Assembly: GCF_000714435.1 (NCBI RefSeq)
Contig: NZ_JJMW01000041.1
Location: 230,201-294,200 of the forward strand
DNA length: 64,000 nucleotides
Direction: 5' to 3'
DNA from: Exiguobacterium alkaliphilum 12/1
Lineage (GTDB): Bacteria > Bacillota > Bacilli > Exiguobacteriales > Exiguobacteriaceae
The notes beneath the pieces are model-generated. The model was not told the DNA's origin. It made no database searches and was given only the letters and a program-made list of their open reading frames with translations. The stretch's first letter is position 1. Each line of letters starts with the position of its first letter. The position numbers and the translations under genes are program-made. Shown here piece after piece: positions 15,734 through 24,728 of the stretch.

Positions 15734-18508
15734 TTATCCGTTTTTCATGCTGAACGAGTCGGCGAGCGTGAACGTGATGTCTTTCACGTCGAGTCCACCG
15801 AGCGCGAAATAGAGCTGCAAGTAGTTGTGTTGATTCAAGAAGAACACTTGCTTTGTCTGTGTCACCCATTCCCCGTCCGTCCCATTGAACGTGAACGTCG
15901 GTCCTGGGATGTTATTCGCGAACAGCGTCACCGGCATCTGGGCGAGTTCGCCCGCGTCCGACTTGGCCGTAATCGTCACGTCATACGTCCCCGTCTCATC
16001 GACCGAGACGGCGAAGACGTGCATGCTCCCTGTCGATGTGTCGGCATCACTCAGGCTGACGGGCTCGCCGCTTTCAAGATGACGATACGTCACATCGAAG
16101 TCGATGGCCTGGTCGGCTTCCTCGTCGAGTCCGATCACTTCGACCGAGCCGTCGTGGATGCCGAGCGCACGCTCCATCGCCGGCGACGTCAACACGAACC
16201 GACAGATGTTCGCCGCGCTCCGGAGCAGTTCTCCGCGTGTGAGCGAGCCGTCGGCGAGTGCCGCCGCCGTGTTATCGTCGAACGAGTTCGTGTCCGGACG
16301 GTCGACGACCATATACAAGTCGTTTTGTGAGCGCACCATCGCCGCCGTGTTCTGGCGGTTCGCCGGCTCGTCTTCATGATGGTTCACTTTCGCCCACCAG
16401 TCGGTCATGACGATGCCGTCAAAGCCCCACTCGTCGCGAAGGACGCGCGTGTTCTGGTCATACAGACCGGCCGTCCAGATGCCGTTGACGGCGCCATACG
16501 TCGTCATGATTGAGGTCGCCTTGCCTTCCTTCACCGCCATCTCGAACCCTTTCAAATAAATCTCACGAAGCGCCCGCTCCGAGACGACCGAGTCGATGTC
16601 GTGGCGATGGGCTTCTTGGTTGTTGGCGCTGAAGTGTTTGAGCGTCCCCGTCACCCCGACACGGTGCATCCCGTTCAACTGGGCGACCGCCATCTTGCCG
16701 GTCACGTGCGGGTCTTCCGAGAAGTACTCGAAGTTCCGGCCGTTGAGCGGGTTGCGGTGAATGTTCATCCCTGGTCCGAGGAGCGTATCGACCCGGTTCT
16801 TCCGCATCTCAAGCCCTGTCATCTCGAACAAGTCTTCCACTAATCGCGTGTTGAACGTCGAGGCGAGCAGCGTCCCGTTCGGAAGCGCGAACGCTTTCGT
16901 CCCGATGTCCATGCGGATGCCGGACGGGCCGTCCGCACAACAGGCGGCCGGGATGCCGAACGTTTCGAGACGGTCCGACACCCCGCCGAACGCGGCGGCC
17001 GTCCCCGGCGTCACGCGTGGTGAGTTCATGCCTTGACCGCGGACGATGCAGGCGAGGTCCTCATCCGTCAGTTGGTCGAGGAATGTCTCGAGGTCTGCTT
17101 TCCCGTGATAGACGTCTGCGAGCTTCACGCCTGTGTCACCCGTTTCTTCACGCACGACCGGACGTTCTGCTAGATAACGTGCCTCGACGTCGACGCTGCG
17201 GAGCGGTGTCGCCTCGTAGCCGACCGTCAAGCCAGACTCGGTCGCACGCGGTTTGATGCGCTCGAACGATGTGACCGGAGCCATATTCTCGCTGAGCGTC
17301 TCGACGACCTCGAGCGCCTCGACCGCATAGTCGTAGAACGCCTCGGCCGAACGGACGTCGGTGCCGGCGTAGAGGCGATACATGCCGGCCTCTAACACGA
17401 AGCTTGATTCGTGACCGGTCGCACCATTGTCGTCATAGCTCGCGAACTCTGTGACGGGAACGCTCAGCGTGAGCGTCTCCCGCTCACCCGGCGCCAAGAG
17501 ATTTGTTTTGTCGAAGGCGACGAGCGCACGGGCCGGGTTGCCGAGCACGCCTTGCGGCTTCTCGACGTACAGCTGCACGACTTCTTTCCCGGCGACGTCT
17601 CCCGTGTTCACGACGTCAATCGTCACCGTGATGACCCCGTTCGTCTCATCTGAAGACACGACGTCCGTGGCGAACGTCGTATACGACAACCCGAATCCGA
17701 ACGGATAGAGCACATCGTCTTTCGCGAACGTCTCAAAGTAGCGATAGCCGACGTAGATGTCTTCTTGATAAATGCCTTTGTCGGCATGTCCGAAGTTTTT
17801 CGTCGACGGATAGTCGTCAATCGATTTCGCGATCGTGTCGGTCAACTTACCGGACGGGCTGACCGTTCCCGTCAGTACATCGACGAGCCCGGTGCCACCT
17901 TCAAGACCCCCTTGCCAGGCGTAGAGGATCGCGCTCGGTTCGTTCGCCCAACGCATATCGATGATGTTGCCGACGTTCAAGACGACGGCCGTCTTCGAGA
18001 ACGTCCGCGAGACCTTTTCAATCAACTCCAGCTCGATGTCGGTCAACAAGTAGCTGCCCGGGTCGGCCGTGTTGTCACGGTCTTCCCCAGCCGTGCGCCC
18101 GATGAAGACGAGCGCGACGTCTGATGCGGCAGCCGCTCGCTCAACGAGTTCATCTGTCACCGCCATCTCCGGCTGTGACCACGGTTCGCCGGCCCAGCCG
18201 ACACCTTGGTCGAACGGGTTCTCCTCGACCCACGCCTCGTACGTTTCGAGGAGCGACTCGTTGACGTCGATCCCTTCTGTCGCTTGAAGCGCCTCGAGCG
18301 GGCTCGTCACGTGGGAGACGTTGACCATCCCGCCAGAGCCGGTGCCGCTCTTGTAGTAGTTGAATTGACTGCGGCCAAAGACGGAAACGGTCGTCCCCGC
18401 TTTTAGTGGGAGCGTCGCCTGCTCGTTCTTTAAGAGGACCGCCCCTTCTGAAACAGCTGTCCGTGCCAGTTGCTTATATGTATCCCAGTTCAATGTATAT
18501 GTCTTCAT
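15734..18508 (-). CDS. GH3 beta-glucosidase with swapped domain order
   Basis: A 924-residue cytoplasmic (no signal peptide) glycoside hydrolase. The usual GH3 order is TIM barrel, alpha/beta sandwich, fibronectin-III. Here the alpha/beta sandwich comes first (about 15-275, with GRSQFNYYKSGTGSGG and GEDRD at 141-145), then an FnIII-like domain (about 290-385), then the TIM barrel (about 465-780), which contains GRNFEYFSEDP, GTLKHFSANNQE and the nucleophile D703 in GIVMTDWW. The same reversed order is known from Ruminococcus albus beta-glucosidase and relatives. Its start overlaps the esterase stop by 4 bases (ATGA). It probably hydrolyses short beta-glucosides. Confidence 0.92.
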   Translation of the reverse strand: MKTYTLNWDTYKQLARTAVSEGAVLLKNEQATLPLKAGTTVSVFGRSQFNYYKSGTGSGGMVNVSHVTSPLEALQATEGIDVNESLLETYEAWVEENPFDQGVGWAGEPWSQPEMAVTDELVERAAAASDVALVFIGRTAGEDRDNTADPGSYLLTDIELELIEKVSRTFSKTAVVLNVGNIIDMRWANEPSAILYAWQGGLEGGTGLVDVLTGTVSPSGKLTDTIAKSIDDYPSTKNFGHADKGIYQEDIYVGYRYFETFAKDDVLYPFGFGLSYTTFATDVVSSDETNGVITVTIDVVNTGDVAGKEVVQLYVEKPQGVLGNPARALVAFDKTNLLAPGERETLTLSVPVTEFASYDDNGATGHESSFVLEAGMYRLYAGTDVRSAEAFYDYAVEALEVVETLSENMAPVTSFERIKPRATESGLTVGYEATPLRSVDVEARYLAERPVVREETGDTGVKLADVYHGKADLETFLDQLTDEDLACIVRGQGMNSPRVTPGTAAAFGGVSDRLETFGIPAACCADGPSGIRMDIGTKAFALPNGTLLASTFNTRLVEDLFEMTGLEMRKNRVDTLLGPGMNIHRNPLNGRNFEYFSEDPHVTGKMAVAQLNGMHRVGVTGTLKHFSANNQEAHRHDIDSVVSERALREIYLKGFEMAVKEGKATSIMTTYGAVNGIWTAGLYDQNTRVLRDEWGFDGIVMTDWWAKVNHHEDEPANRQNTAAMVRSQNDLYMVVDRPDTNSFDDNTAAALADGSLTRGELLRSAANICRFVLTSPAMERALGIHDGSVEVIGLDEEADQAIDFDVTYRHLESGEPVSLSDADTSTGSMHVFAVSVDETGTYDVTITAKSDAGELAQMPVTLFANNIPGPTFTFNGTDGEWVTQTKQVFFLNQHNYLQLYFALGGLDVKDITFTLADSFSMKNG

Positions 18509-19584
18509 CTTGTCATCTCCTTTAATCCATTTGCGATTTCAGCCAGGCAATCTTCTGCTTGGGGATAGTCACCGAGTTTGTCCATGAACGCGTGGTCCAC
18601 CCCCCGGTATTGAATCAACCTCGTCTTCACCCCATCACGCGCCAACTTCCGCGCGTACGCCTCACCTTCGAGCCGAAGGTAATCGTATTCGGCCGTGATG
18701 ATCAAAGCCGGCGGCAAGCCTGTGACGTCTTCTGCGAAGAGCGGGGAGACGAGCGGGTCGGTTAGCTCGGCCTTGCCTTGTAGATAGATTTGGTTCAACA
18801 GATTTTCTGAATCTCCGAGTGCCATCACGACGCCACGGATCAAGTCGTGATGATGCTTGATTTCATAGCGGTCGAGCGTCCATTCGTAATCTTCTGTCGG
18901 AATCGACCCTAAATTGACGACCGGATAAACGAGCGCTTGGAAGGTGATCCAGTTCGTCCCTTGCGCCCGGTCCATGAGACAACACGCCGTCGCCAAGTTC
19001 CCACCGGCACTGTCACCGGCGACCGCGATTTGATGGCGATCGACGTTTAACTTTTCTGCCTGCAGATACACCCATTCGACGGCGGCGAAGCAGTCGTCTA
19101 GCCCCGCTGGGAACGGATGCTCCGGCGCGAGCCGGTAATCGACCGAGACGACGAGAGCGTTCGCCTTCTCGGCGAGCCTTTTACACGGGTTCTCGACCGT
19201 ATCGAGCGTGCCGCCGAAGAAGCCGCCACCGTGGAAAAAGAGGATCGCCGGTAACGTCTCGGTCGTGTCCGGGCGATACATCCGGGCCGGAATATCCCCG
19301 TCTCCACTTGGAATGGTGACTGTCTCCGTCGTGATGACGGTCTTGGTGACGTCCCGGTTCGGCCAGCCCATGCTCGCCCGGGCACTCGCCAAATCGAAAA
19401 TCTCGGGTCCGTCAGACGGCACAAAGACGCGCATCGTGGCGAGCACCCTCGGGTCGAGATCACCCGGGACGTCCGAATCCGGGATCGGTTTTGTGATCGT
19501 CTCGACACCGTCAATCGTCTGAGACGGACGTGCGGTTTTGAGTCGATCGACTAACCGTTCATACACTTCAACATCGTTCGACAT
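18505..19584 (-). CDS. Hormone-sensitive-lipase-type alpha/beta hydrolase (esterase)
   Basis: A 359-residue carboxylesterase of the HSL (bacterial family IV) group. The oxyanion motif HGGG is at 118-121; the nucleophile S192 is in GDSAGG (190-195); the acid is probably D301 and the base H331 in GVDHAF. Cytoplasmic, with an N-terminal cap of about 90 residues. It is the first gene of a two-gene operon with the GH3 beta-glucosidase (4-base overlap), which suggests removal of acyl groups from the same plant-derived or glucan substrates. An imperfect cre-like element lies upstream. Confidence 0.88.
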   Translation of the reverse strand: MSNDVEVYERLVDRLKTARPSQTIDGVETITKPIPDSDVPGDLDPRVLATMRVFVPSDGPEIFDLASARASMGWPNRDVTKTVITTETVTIPSGDGDIPARMYRPDTTETLPAILFFHGGGFFGGTLDTVENPCKRLAEKANALVVSVDYRLAPEHPFPAGLDDCFAAVEWVYLQAEKLNVDRHQIAVAGDSAGGNLATACCLMDRAQGTNWITFQALVYPVVNLGSIPTEDYEWTLDRYEIKHHHDLIRGVVMALGDSENLLNQIYLQGKAELTDPLVSPLFAEDVTGLPPALIITAEYDYLRLEGEAYARKLARDGVKTRLIQYRGVDHAFMDKLGDYPQAEDCLAEIANGLKEMTR

Positions 19585-19622
19585 ATGGATTAGCCCCTTT
19601 CAGTTCAACGGTAGTCACATGG

Positions 19623-19637
19623 ATACAACCGTTTCCG
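19623..19637. promoter_or_regulatory. Imperfect cre-like element upstream of the esterase/GH3 operon
   Basis: The 15 bases read ATACAACCGTTTCCG, matching the CcpA consensus WTGNAANCGNWNNCW except at the third and last positions. It lies 38 bases upstream of the esterase start. A LacI-family local regulator could also use it. Confidence 0.4.
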
Positions 19638-19778
19638 TACCTTTTATCACGCTTCTGCTTGGCCCGTTTTCAGGCATGAACGACGAACTGCCTCGTTTCG
19701 TGTATAATGAGGCGTAATCCAAATCGCTAATGAAAATTTCGAATACAGAAGTTTCTTACATGAAAACGAGGTAAACAC

Positions 19779-21224
19779 ATGAATCAACCACAATTTGCAG
19801 ACTACCGCTTAAGCGAAGAAATTCAACGCGCACTCGGTATTATGAAGTATGTCGCCCCGACCGAGGTCCAACAAAAAGTCATCCCGCTTGCACTCGAGCG
19901 TCAAGATCTCGTCGTCAAAGCGCAGACCGGGAGCGGGAAGACAGCCGCCTTCGGGATCCCAGTCACGGAACTGATCGATTGGGCCGAGAACAAGCCGCAA
20001 GTCTTGATTCTCACGCCGACGCGCGAACTCGCCGTCCAAGTCCGGGAAGACATGACGAACATCGGCCGTTTCAAGCGCATCAAAGCGGCAGCGGTCTACG
20101 GGAAAGAACCGTTCTCGAAGCAACGTGAAGAATTGAAGCAAAAGACACACATCGTCGTCGGGACACCGGGACGCGTCATGGACCACATCGATCGTGAGAC
20201 GCTCGCTTTAGACAAAATCGAATACTTGATTATCGATGAGGCGGACGAGATGTTGAACCGCGGCTTCCTCGCCGACGTCGAAGCGATTCTCGAACAGTTG
20301 CCGACAGCGCGCGTGACGATGGTCTTCTCGGCCACGTTCCCGAACGATATCGAGCGTCTCTGCCAAAAGCATATGAATGAGCCAGTCCGTGTCGCGATCG
20401 AATCTGCTGGCGTCACCGCCTCAACGATTGAGCATCGTTTGATCGAAGTCCGCCGCGAAGAGAAACTATCAGTCTTAAAAGACGTCACCGTCGTCGAGAA
20501 CCCGGACAGCTGTCTCATCTTCTGTCGGACGAAAGAACATGTCGACACGGTGTACAGCGAACTCGACCAAGCTGGCTACTCGTGTGAGCGACTTCACGGC
20601 GGGCTCGAGCAAGAAGACCGCTTCGCCGTCATGAACGGCTTCAAGATGGGCAACTTCCGCTATCTCGTCGCGACCGATGTCGCCGCTCGCGGCATCGACG
20701 TCGACAACGTCGCGCTCGTCATCAACTATGACGTGCCGATGGAAAAAGAGAGCTACGTACACCGGACGGGCCGAACAGGGCGCGCCGGGAAGCAAGGAAA
20801 AGCGATCACGCTCGCCACACCGTATGAAGGCAAGTTCGTCCACGCCATCGAGTCGTACATCAAGTTCGAAATCGAAGAGATGGACGCGCCGACCGAGAGT
20901 GAAGTCGCGAAAAACCAAGCCGCGTTCGAAGAGAAGTTGAGCGGGCGCCGCGTCGTACGCAACAACAAGACGGCGCGCATCAACCAAGACATCATGAAGC
21001 TTCACTTCAGCGGCGGGAAAAAGAAAAAGCTCCGCGCCGTCGACTTCGTCGGGACGATCGCGAAAATCCCAGGCGTCACGGCCGACGACATCGGCATCAT
21101 CACGATCACCGATCAGATGACATACGTCGACATCTTGAACGGCAAAGGGTCGCTCGTTCTAGAAGCGATGGAGACGACACCGATTAAAGGGAAGAAGTTG
21201 AAAGTAAGCAAAGCCCGGAAATAA
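19779..21224 (+). CDS. dbpA: DEAD-box RNA helicase DbpA (YxiN-like)
   Basis: A 481-residue ATP-dependent RNA helicase involved in 50S assembly. Helicase motifs: AQTGSGKT (48-55), PTREL (80-84), DEAD (153-156), SAT near 186-188, and HRTGRTGR in motif VI. The C-terminal region (about 405-481) is the DbpA RNA-binding domain, recognised by [17 protein letters not shown]; in E. coli DbpA and B. subtilis YxiN it binds hairpin 92 of 23S rRNA. GAGG lies 7 bases before the start. The -10-like TATAAT at 19703-19708 would give a leader of about 65 bases. Length equals that of YxiN. Confidence 0.93.
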   Translation: MNQPQFADYRLSEEIQRALGIMKYVAPTEVQQKVIPLALERQDLVVKAQTGSGKTAAFGIPVTELIDWAENKPQVLILTPTRELAVQVREDMTNIGRFKRIKAAAVYGKEPFSKQREELKQKTHIVVGTPGRVMDHIDRETLALDKIEYLIIDEADEMLNRGFLADVEAILEQLPTARVTMVFSATFPNDIERLCQKHMNEPVRVAIESAGVTASTIEHRLIEVRREEKLSVLKDVTVVENPDSCLIFCRTKEHVDTVYSELDQAGYSCERLHGGLEQEDRFAVMNGFKMGNFRYLVATDVAARGIDVDNVALVINYDVPMEKESYVHRTGRTGRAGKQGKAITLATPYEGKFVHAIESYIKFEIEEMDAPTESEVAKNQAAFEEKLSGRRVVRNNKTARINQDIMKLHFSGGKKKKLRAVDFVGTIAKIPGVTADDIGIITITDQMTYVDILNGKGSLVLEAMETTPIKGKKLKVSKARK

Positions 21225-21229
21225 ACGAT

Positions 21230-21262
21230 GCCTTGGAGGACGTGTTCCTCTAAGGCTTTTTT
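21230..21262 (+). terminator. Terminator of dbpA
   Basis: GCCTTGGAGGA (21230-21240) pairs with TTCCTCTAAGGC (21245-21256) and is followed by a T run. Confidence 0.85.
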
Positions 21263-21279
21263 ATTGTCATCCACATAAC

Positions 21280-21369
21280 CGAAAGCGCTTTCGATAAGGT
21301 GTAAAAAAATAAGATTGATCGAGAGAACGCTTTCAAGAGCATCATACCGATATTGATGTCTAAATTCAA
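21280..21369 (-). promoter_or_regulatory. CcpA-type promoter with two cre sites but no gene behind it
   Basis: On the minus strand TTGAAT (21364-21369) and TATGAT (21341-21346) are 17 bases apart. Downstream lie a cre element matching the consensus at every position (21322-21336) and the palindrome CGAAAGCGCTTTCG (21280-21293). The layout resembles that of the GH16 promoter. Transcription would run leftward into the dbpA terminator and the dbpA 3' end; I find no reading frame with a ribosome site. Confidence 0.6.
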
Positions 21370-21395
21370 CTGCCCTTACGCGATTGTCATAAAAA

Positions 21396-21420
21396 AGCCC
21401 AGGAGGAAATCGCCTGGGCT
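21396..21420 (-). terminator. Terminator of the DUF4317 gene
   Basis: AGCCCAGG (21396-21403) and CCTGGGCT (21413-21420); on the minus strand TTTTTT follows. Confidence 0.85.
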
Positions 21421-21461
21421 CGCTTCATAGAAACAATCTCTGCCTCTCTGTGAATCTCAAA

Positions 21462-22655
21462 TCAGTCAAGCAACTCTTCCGAGATCAACTTGAATCCTTC
21501 AATCTCCGTGTCGTCCTCCACTTCAATCAACAGGCACGGTCTTCCTTTATAGTTCACTTGCTTCACGTATTTCAAGTCTTGTGGGCTGATAGCGATATTG
21601 GCGACTTTCGTGTTGATTTTAATCGATTTCGACGTGTATTTCGGGATGACGCTGCTCGCTTTCATCTCGTATTGGCGGTCGTCGACGACTTGTTGGAACG
21701 CCGCTTCGACCTTTTCCGTCGTCACGTCCTCGACCCCGCTCGCCTTCAATACGATCTCGACCGTGCGGGCATCCATGACCGGTACCGTCTGGTCCTCTTC
21801 CTCGCGCTCGGCCTCGGCGACGATGATTTGGTTAATCTCGTCATACACGGTCGCGAGCGTCGCTAAGTTAACCTCTTCGCCGATGACGGTTTTGACGACT
21901 TCTTCGAACATCGCCTTCTCCTCGACCGCCGTCACGATATCGGTGCCGTTCAACACGTTCTCGATGAAGCGATAGTCCGGTTGATGCGGTTTTTGCGCCG
22001 CATACAAGATATGGTTGACGTCGGCCGCGTTGTCCGTGAAGCTCGGGAACATGAACCCGCCGACCGGCGCGTCGAGCTTGATCACCGGATTGATGAAGAT
22101 GTTCGACTTGAACTCGCGTTCGATGAAGTCGAAGACGAGCGATTGTTTCGGCAACTCCGTCTGGTTGATGCTGCAGAGGATGAACCGGGACGTCCACACC
22201 TCGTCACGCATGTCGATCTCCGTCTCCTCCGAGTGGCGGCGTGTCGGTTTATTGTATTTGAAGCGGATGAACGTGATGACCATGTCCTTCTCGAACGTGG
22301 CGTCCTGTACCGTCTTCAAGGCGACCTTTTGCATCGAAGACGCCCATCCTTCGATCTCGTCCGTCTTCAACCCCTCGTAAAGAAGCGTCTGCGTATGGTC
22401 ACTCTGCCCAGGTTCCGGATGTTGGAACTTCACCTCGAACAGCTTCTCGTCCATCTTCCCGCCGAGCACTTTCTTGAAGTTTGCGAGGAACAGCTCTTGG
22501 TGCTCCTGCTCGAGAAACGGGAACGAGCGCAACTCCTCATGGAAGATCTCATTGCTGTCCTGTCGGATATAAATATTATAAATGTCGGCGATTTTGACCG
22601 CCTCGGCATTCAATTTGAAATGTTTGCGGATTGCCGCGACTTCTTTTTGATTCAT
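21462..22655 (-). CDS. DUF4317-like protein of unknown function
   Basis: A 397-residue soluble, acidic protein. The start MNQKEVAAIRKHFKLN and overall length fit the DUF4317 family of Firmicutes, which has no known function. Visible segments include WTSRFILCSINQTELPKQSL near 155-175 and FMFPSFTDNAADVNHILYAA near 202-221. There is no signal peptide or membrane span, and no catalytic motif that I can name. It stands alone with a strong terminator; a TATAAT near 22695-22700 could be its -10 box. A resemblance to nucleoid-associated NdpA/YejK-type proteins is possible but weaker. Confidence 0.65.
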   Translation of the reverse strand: MNQKEVAAIRKHFKLNAEAVKIADIYNIYIRQDSNEIFHEELRSFPFLEQEHQELFLANFKKVLGGKMDEKLFEVKFQHPEPGQSDHTQTLLYEGLKTDEIEGWASSMQKVALKTVQDATFEKDMVITFIRFKYNKPTRRHSEETEIDMRDEVWTSRFILCSINQTELPKQSLVFDFIEREFKSNIFINPVIKLDAPVGGFMFPSFTDNAADVNHILYAAQKPHQPDYRFIENVLNGTDIVTAVEEKAMFEEVVKTVIGEEVNLATLATVYDEINQIIVAEAEREEEDQTVPVMDARTVEIVLKASGVEDVTTEKVEAAFQQVVDDRQYEMKASSVIPKYTSKSIKINTKVANIAISPQDLKYVKQVNYKGRPCLLIEVEDDTEIEGFKLISEELLD

Positions 22656-22906
22656 TCATCCCCACTCCTTCGTTCTTTCCTACGAACCGACTCCATTATA
22701 CCAATAGTTGCGACTCTCGCGAGTATGACTAGGGCTAAAGCCGGGACGTCTGATGTCATATATTATGTCTCTCATCTTAACTTTTCTAATCTTTCTATTC
22801 ATTTTTGTAAATTTCACACTTTCTTCATCCCAGCCCATGTATAGTCGATGTGCGTCCACCGATTGGGCGCTTGATTTCGTCGTCATACATATGAGGAGGC
22901 TCACCC

Positions 22907-23539
22907 ATGTTGAAGAAAATGCTCAGTTCTTTATTCGCCATCGTTCTCGTTTTGACCACGCTCCACTTCAGTACACCGACCGCTTCGGCCTTGCCGCCGA
23001 ACATTCCGTCGAAAGCCGACGCACTCACGAAACTGAACGCGTTGACCGTCCAAGCGGAAGGGCCGATGACCGGCTACAGCCGTGACTTGTTCCCCCATTG
23101 GAGCAGTCAAGGGAACGGCTGTAACACCCGTCACGTCGTCTTGAAGCGTGATGCCGATTCAGTCGTCGACACTTGCCCGGTCACGACCGGAAGATGGTAC
23201 AGTTACTATGACGGTCTCGTCTTCACGTCCGCTTCTGATATAGACATCGACCACGTCGTCCCGCTCGCGGAAGCGTGGCGTTCAGGTGCGAGCAGCTGGA
23301 CATCGACGAAGCGTCAAAGCTTCGCCAACGATTTGAACGGGCCGCAGTTGATTGCCGTATCCGCGACATCAAACCGTTCCAAAGGGGACCAAGACCCGTC
23401 GACATGGCAGCCGCCGCGTGCCGGTGCGCGTTGTGCCTATGCGAAGATGTGGGTTGAGACGAAGAGCCGTTGGGGACTCACGCTCCAATCGTCAGAGAAA
23501 GCAGCGCTTCAAACAGCCATCAACGCCTGCAGCTATTGA
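22907..23539 (+). CDS. Secreted HNH-type nuclease
   Basis: A 210-residue protein with a signal peptide (1-28, ending TASA). The mature part matches secreted HNH nucleases of the DUF1524/GmrSD-C type: SDIDIDHVVPLAEAW carries D115 and H116, and ATSNRSKGDQDPSTWQPP near 153-170 carries the N-x2-K-x-D metal-site end. Four cysteines (C72, C90, C176, C208) could form two disulfides, as expected outside the cell. GAGGAGG lies 7 bases before the start. Likely roles are nutrient DNA use or competition. A small unknown gene follows 18 bases downstream. Confidence 0.88.
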   Translation: MLKKMLSSLFAIVLVLTTLHFSTPTASALPPNIPSKADALTKLNALTVQAEGPMTGYSRDLFPHWSSQGNGCNTRHVVLKRDADSVVDTCPVTTGRWYSYYDGLVFTSASDIDIDHVVPLAEAWRSGASSWTSTKRQSFANDLNGPQLIAVSATSNRSKGDQDPSTWQPPRAGARCAYAKMWVETKSRWGLTLQSSEKAALQTAINACSY

Positions 23540-23557
23540 TTCAAAAAGGAGGCCATT

Positions 23558-23800
23558 ATGGATCAACAATCGTCTATCTTTAAAGCTTCTCACGGTGTCA
23601 TGACCGAAGAAGTCGGCGTCATCAGCGGAGAACTCGAACTGAAGACGTCGTGCCATGATGATGGCACACTCGAGCTCGCCGTCACGTACGTCGGGGCAGC
23701 CGAATGGTACACATTACCCGGGAAAGACTACAAGCTTCACGACGTGCGCGACCACGCCGTCGTCCATCAACTGCTCGTGAACGTGCTCGAGCGGGCATAA
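23558..23800 (+). CDS. Small protein of unknown function, co-transcribed with the secreted nuclease
   Basis: An 80-residue soluble protein without signal peptide or membrane span, starting MDQQSSIFKASHG, with aromatic/glycine segment AAEWYTLPGKDYKLHDV near 52-68. AAAAGGAGG lies 5 bases before the start and a strong terminator follows. Only 18 bases separate it from the nuclease stop, so both are probably on one mRNA. I do not recognise a family. A cytoplasmic inhibitor of the nuclease is conceivable from layout alone. Confidence 0.65.
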   Translation: MDQQSSIFKASHGVMTEEVGVISGELELKTSCHDDGTLELAVTYVGAAEWYTLPGKDYKLHDVRDHAVVHQLLVNVLERA

Positions 23801-23802
23801 CA

Positions 23803-23834
23803 AATGAGCCGACACGATGCCGTGTCGGCTCATT
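23803..23834. terminator. Bidirectional terminator between the small gene and msrA
   Basis: AATGAGCCGACAC (23803-23815) and GTGTCGGCTCATT (23822-23834) are perfect 13-base arms with a 6-base loop. The two genes converge here. Confidence 0.85.
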
Positions 23835-24306
23835 GCTTGTACTTGTCTAATAACATCTTAGGAATGTGGCAGTAATCGTCCGGACATCGTGCGAGCCGGT
23901 CTTGATGCTCGTCCGCGCTTCGGACGTAGTTCGTGAGCGGCAATACTTCGACCGCGATTCGGTCCGCATCGCTCCGACTATTGATAAACGTGCGCGCGAC
24001 TTCCAAATGGCGTGGGTCTGCACTATAGACACCGGTCCGATACTTTTCGCCGACATCTTCGCCTTGGCGATTGACGCTGTATGGGTCGATGATTTCAAAT
24101 AAGTAATTCATCAACTCCTTCATCGTGACAACGCTCGGATTGAACGTCGTTTTGATGCATTCGGCGTAGCCGTCATACTCTCCGTCAAGCGTGTCCGTCG
24201 TTCCGTTCGCCCGTCCGGCCTCTGTTTCGATGACACCGGGTAACGTCTTGATGAACGCTTGGACGCCCCAGAGGCAACCACCTGCTAAATAAACGGTTTC
24301 GATCAG
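23830..24306 (-). CDS. msrA: Peptide-methionine (S)-S-oxide reductase
   Basis: A protein of about 158 residues that reduces the S-form of methionine sulfoxide in proteins and free methionine. The active-site motif is GGCLWG (usual: GCFWG) with the catalytic Cys near residue 11; further family motifs are GRANGTTDT, YAECIKTTFNP and, at the end, DDYCHIPK. The start is uncertain: AAGGAG (24312-24317) points to an unusual CTG at 24306, which gives the family's short N-terminus. An in-frame GTG at 24312 and a TTG at 24336 are alternatives without a ribosome site. Divergent from the small membrane protein at 24399, with tandem repeats between them. Confidence 0.88.
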   Translation of the reverse strand: MIETVYLAGGCLWGVQAFIKTLPGVIETEAGRANGTTDTLDGEYDGYAECIKTTFNPSVVTMKELMNYLFEIIDPYSVNRQGEDVGEKYRTGVYSADPRHLEVARTFINSRSDADRIAVEVLPLTNYVRSADEHQDRLARCPDDYCHIPKMLLDKYKQ

Positions 24307-24342
24307 TCTCACTCCTTGTCTGTCAGGTTTAGGCAATTCTAG

Positions 24343-24370
24343 TTATACTATCGTTATACTATCGTTATAC
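24343..24370. repeat. Tandem 11-base repeats between msrA and a small membrane gene
   Basis: TTATACTATCG occurs at 24343-24353 and again at 24354-24364, with a third partial copy TTATAC at 24365-24370. The unit is one DNA turn long and contains a -10-like TATACT. It sits between two divergent genes, so either promoter could include it. Confidence 0.6.
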
Positions 24371-24398
24371 ATGATTATATCCAAAAAGGAGCACCATT

Positions 24399-24662
24399 TT
24401 GAAAACAATCAGACTCGCTCTTCTTCTATCCACAGCACTCCATCTGATTTATGTTGTCGCCACCTTCGGAATCGGCTTCATCCGCACGCTCAATTATGAA
24501 CCCGACATCATCGCCGAGGCGGATAACGTCACTATGCTTCAAAACGAGGCGGCCATCGGGACGACCGGTTCACCCTTCTATTTGGGATTCACGTTCATTG
24601 TCCTAACCGTCATTTTGGCGCTCGGACTATTCATGGTTCAACGGATTCGCCAAACTCGTTAA
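24399..24662 (+). CDS. Small two-span membrane protein, function unknown
   Basis: An 87-residue protein with two hydrophobic segments (about 5-28 and 60-80) flanking an acidic outer loop, and a basic tail QRIRQTR. The TTG start has AAGGAG 7 bases upstream. I do not recognise a family. It is followed by the VOC gene after 66 bases, and the upstream region contains the 11-base tandem repeats. Confidence 0.6.
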   Translation: MKTIRLALLLSTALHLIYVVATFGIGFIRTLNYEPDIIAEADNVTMLQNEAAIGTTGSPFYLGFTFIVLTVILALGLFMVQRIRQTR

Positions 24663-24728
24663 ACAGGAAGGGAATCCAGGATAAATTCACTACACTCGTG
24701 ATAGAACCCAATTTAGGAGGGATGTCGT

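Noticed and set aside
22696..22830. Possible riboswitch near AGGGCTAAAGCCGGGACGTC upstream of the HNH nuclease
   Set aside because: The piece loosely recalls cyclic-di-GMP-type sequence, but the required conserved positions could not be matched and no convincing fold was found.
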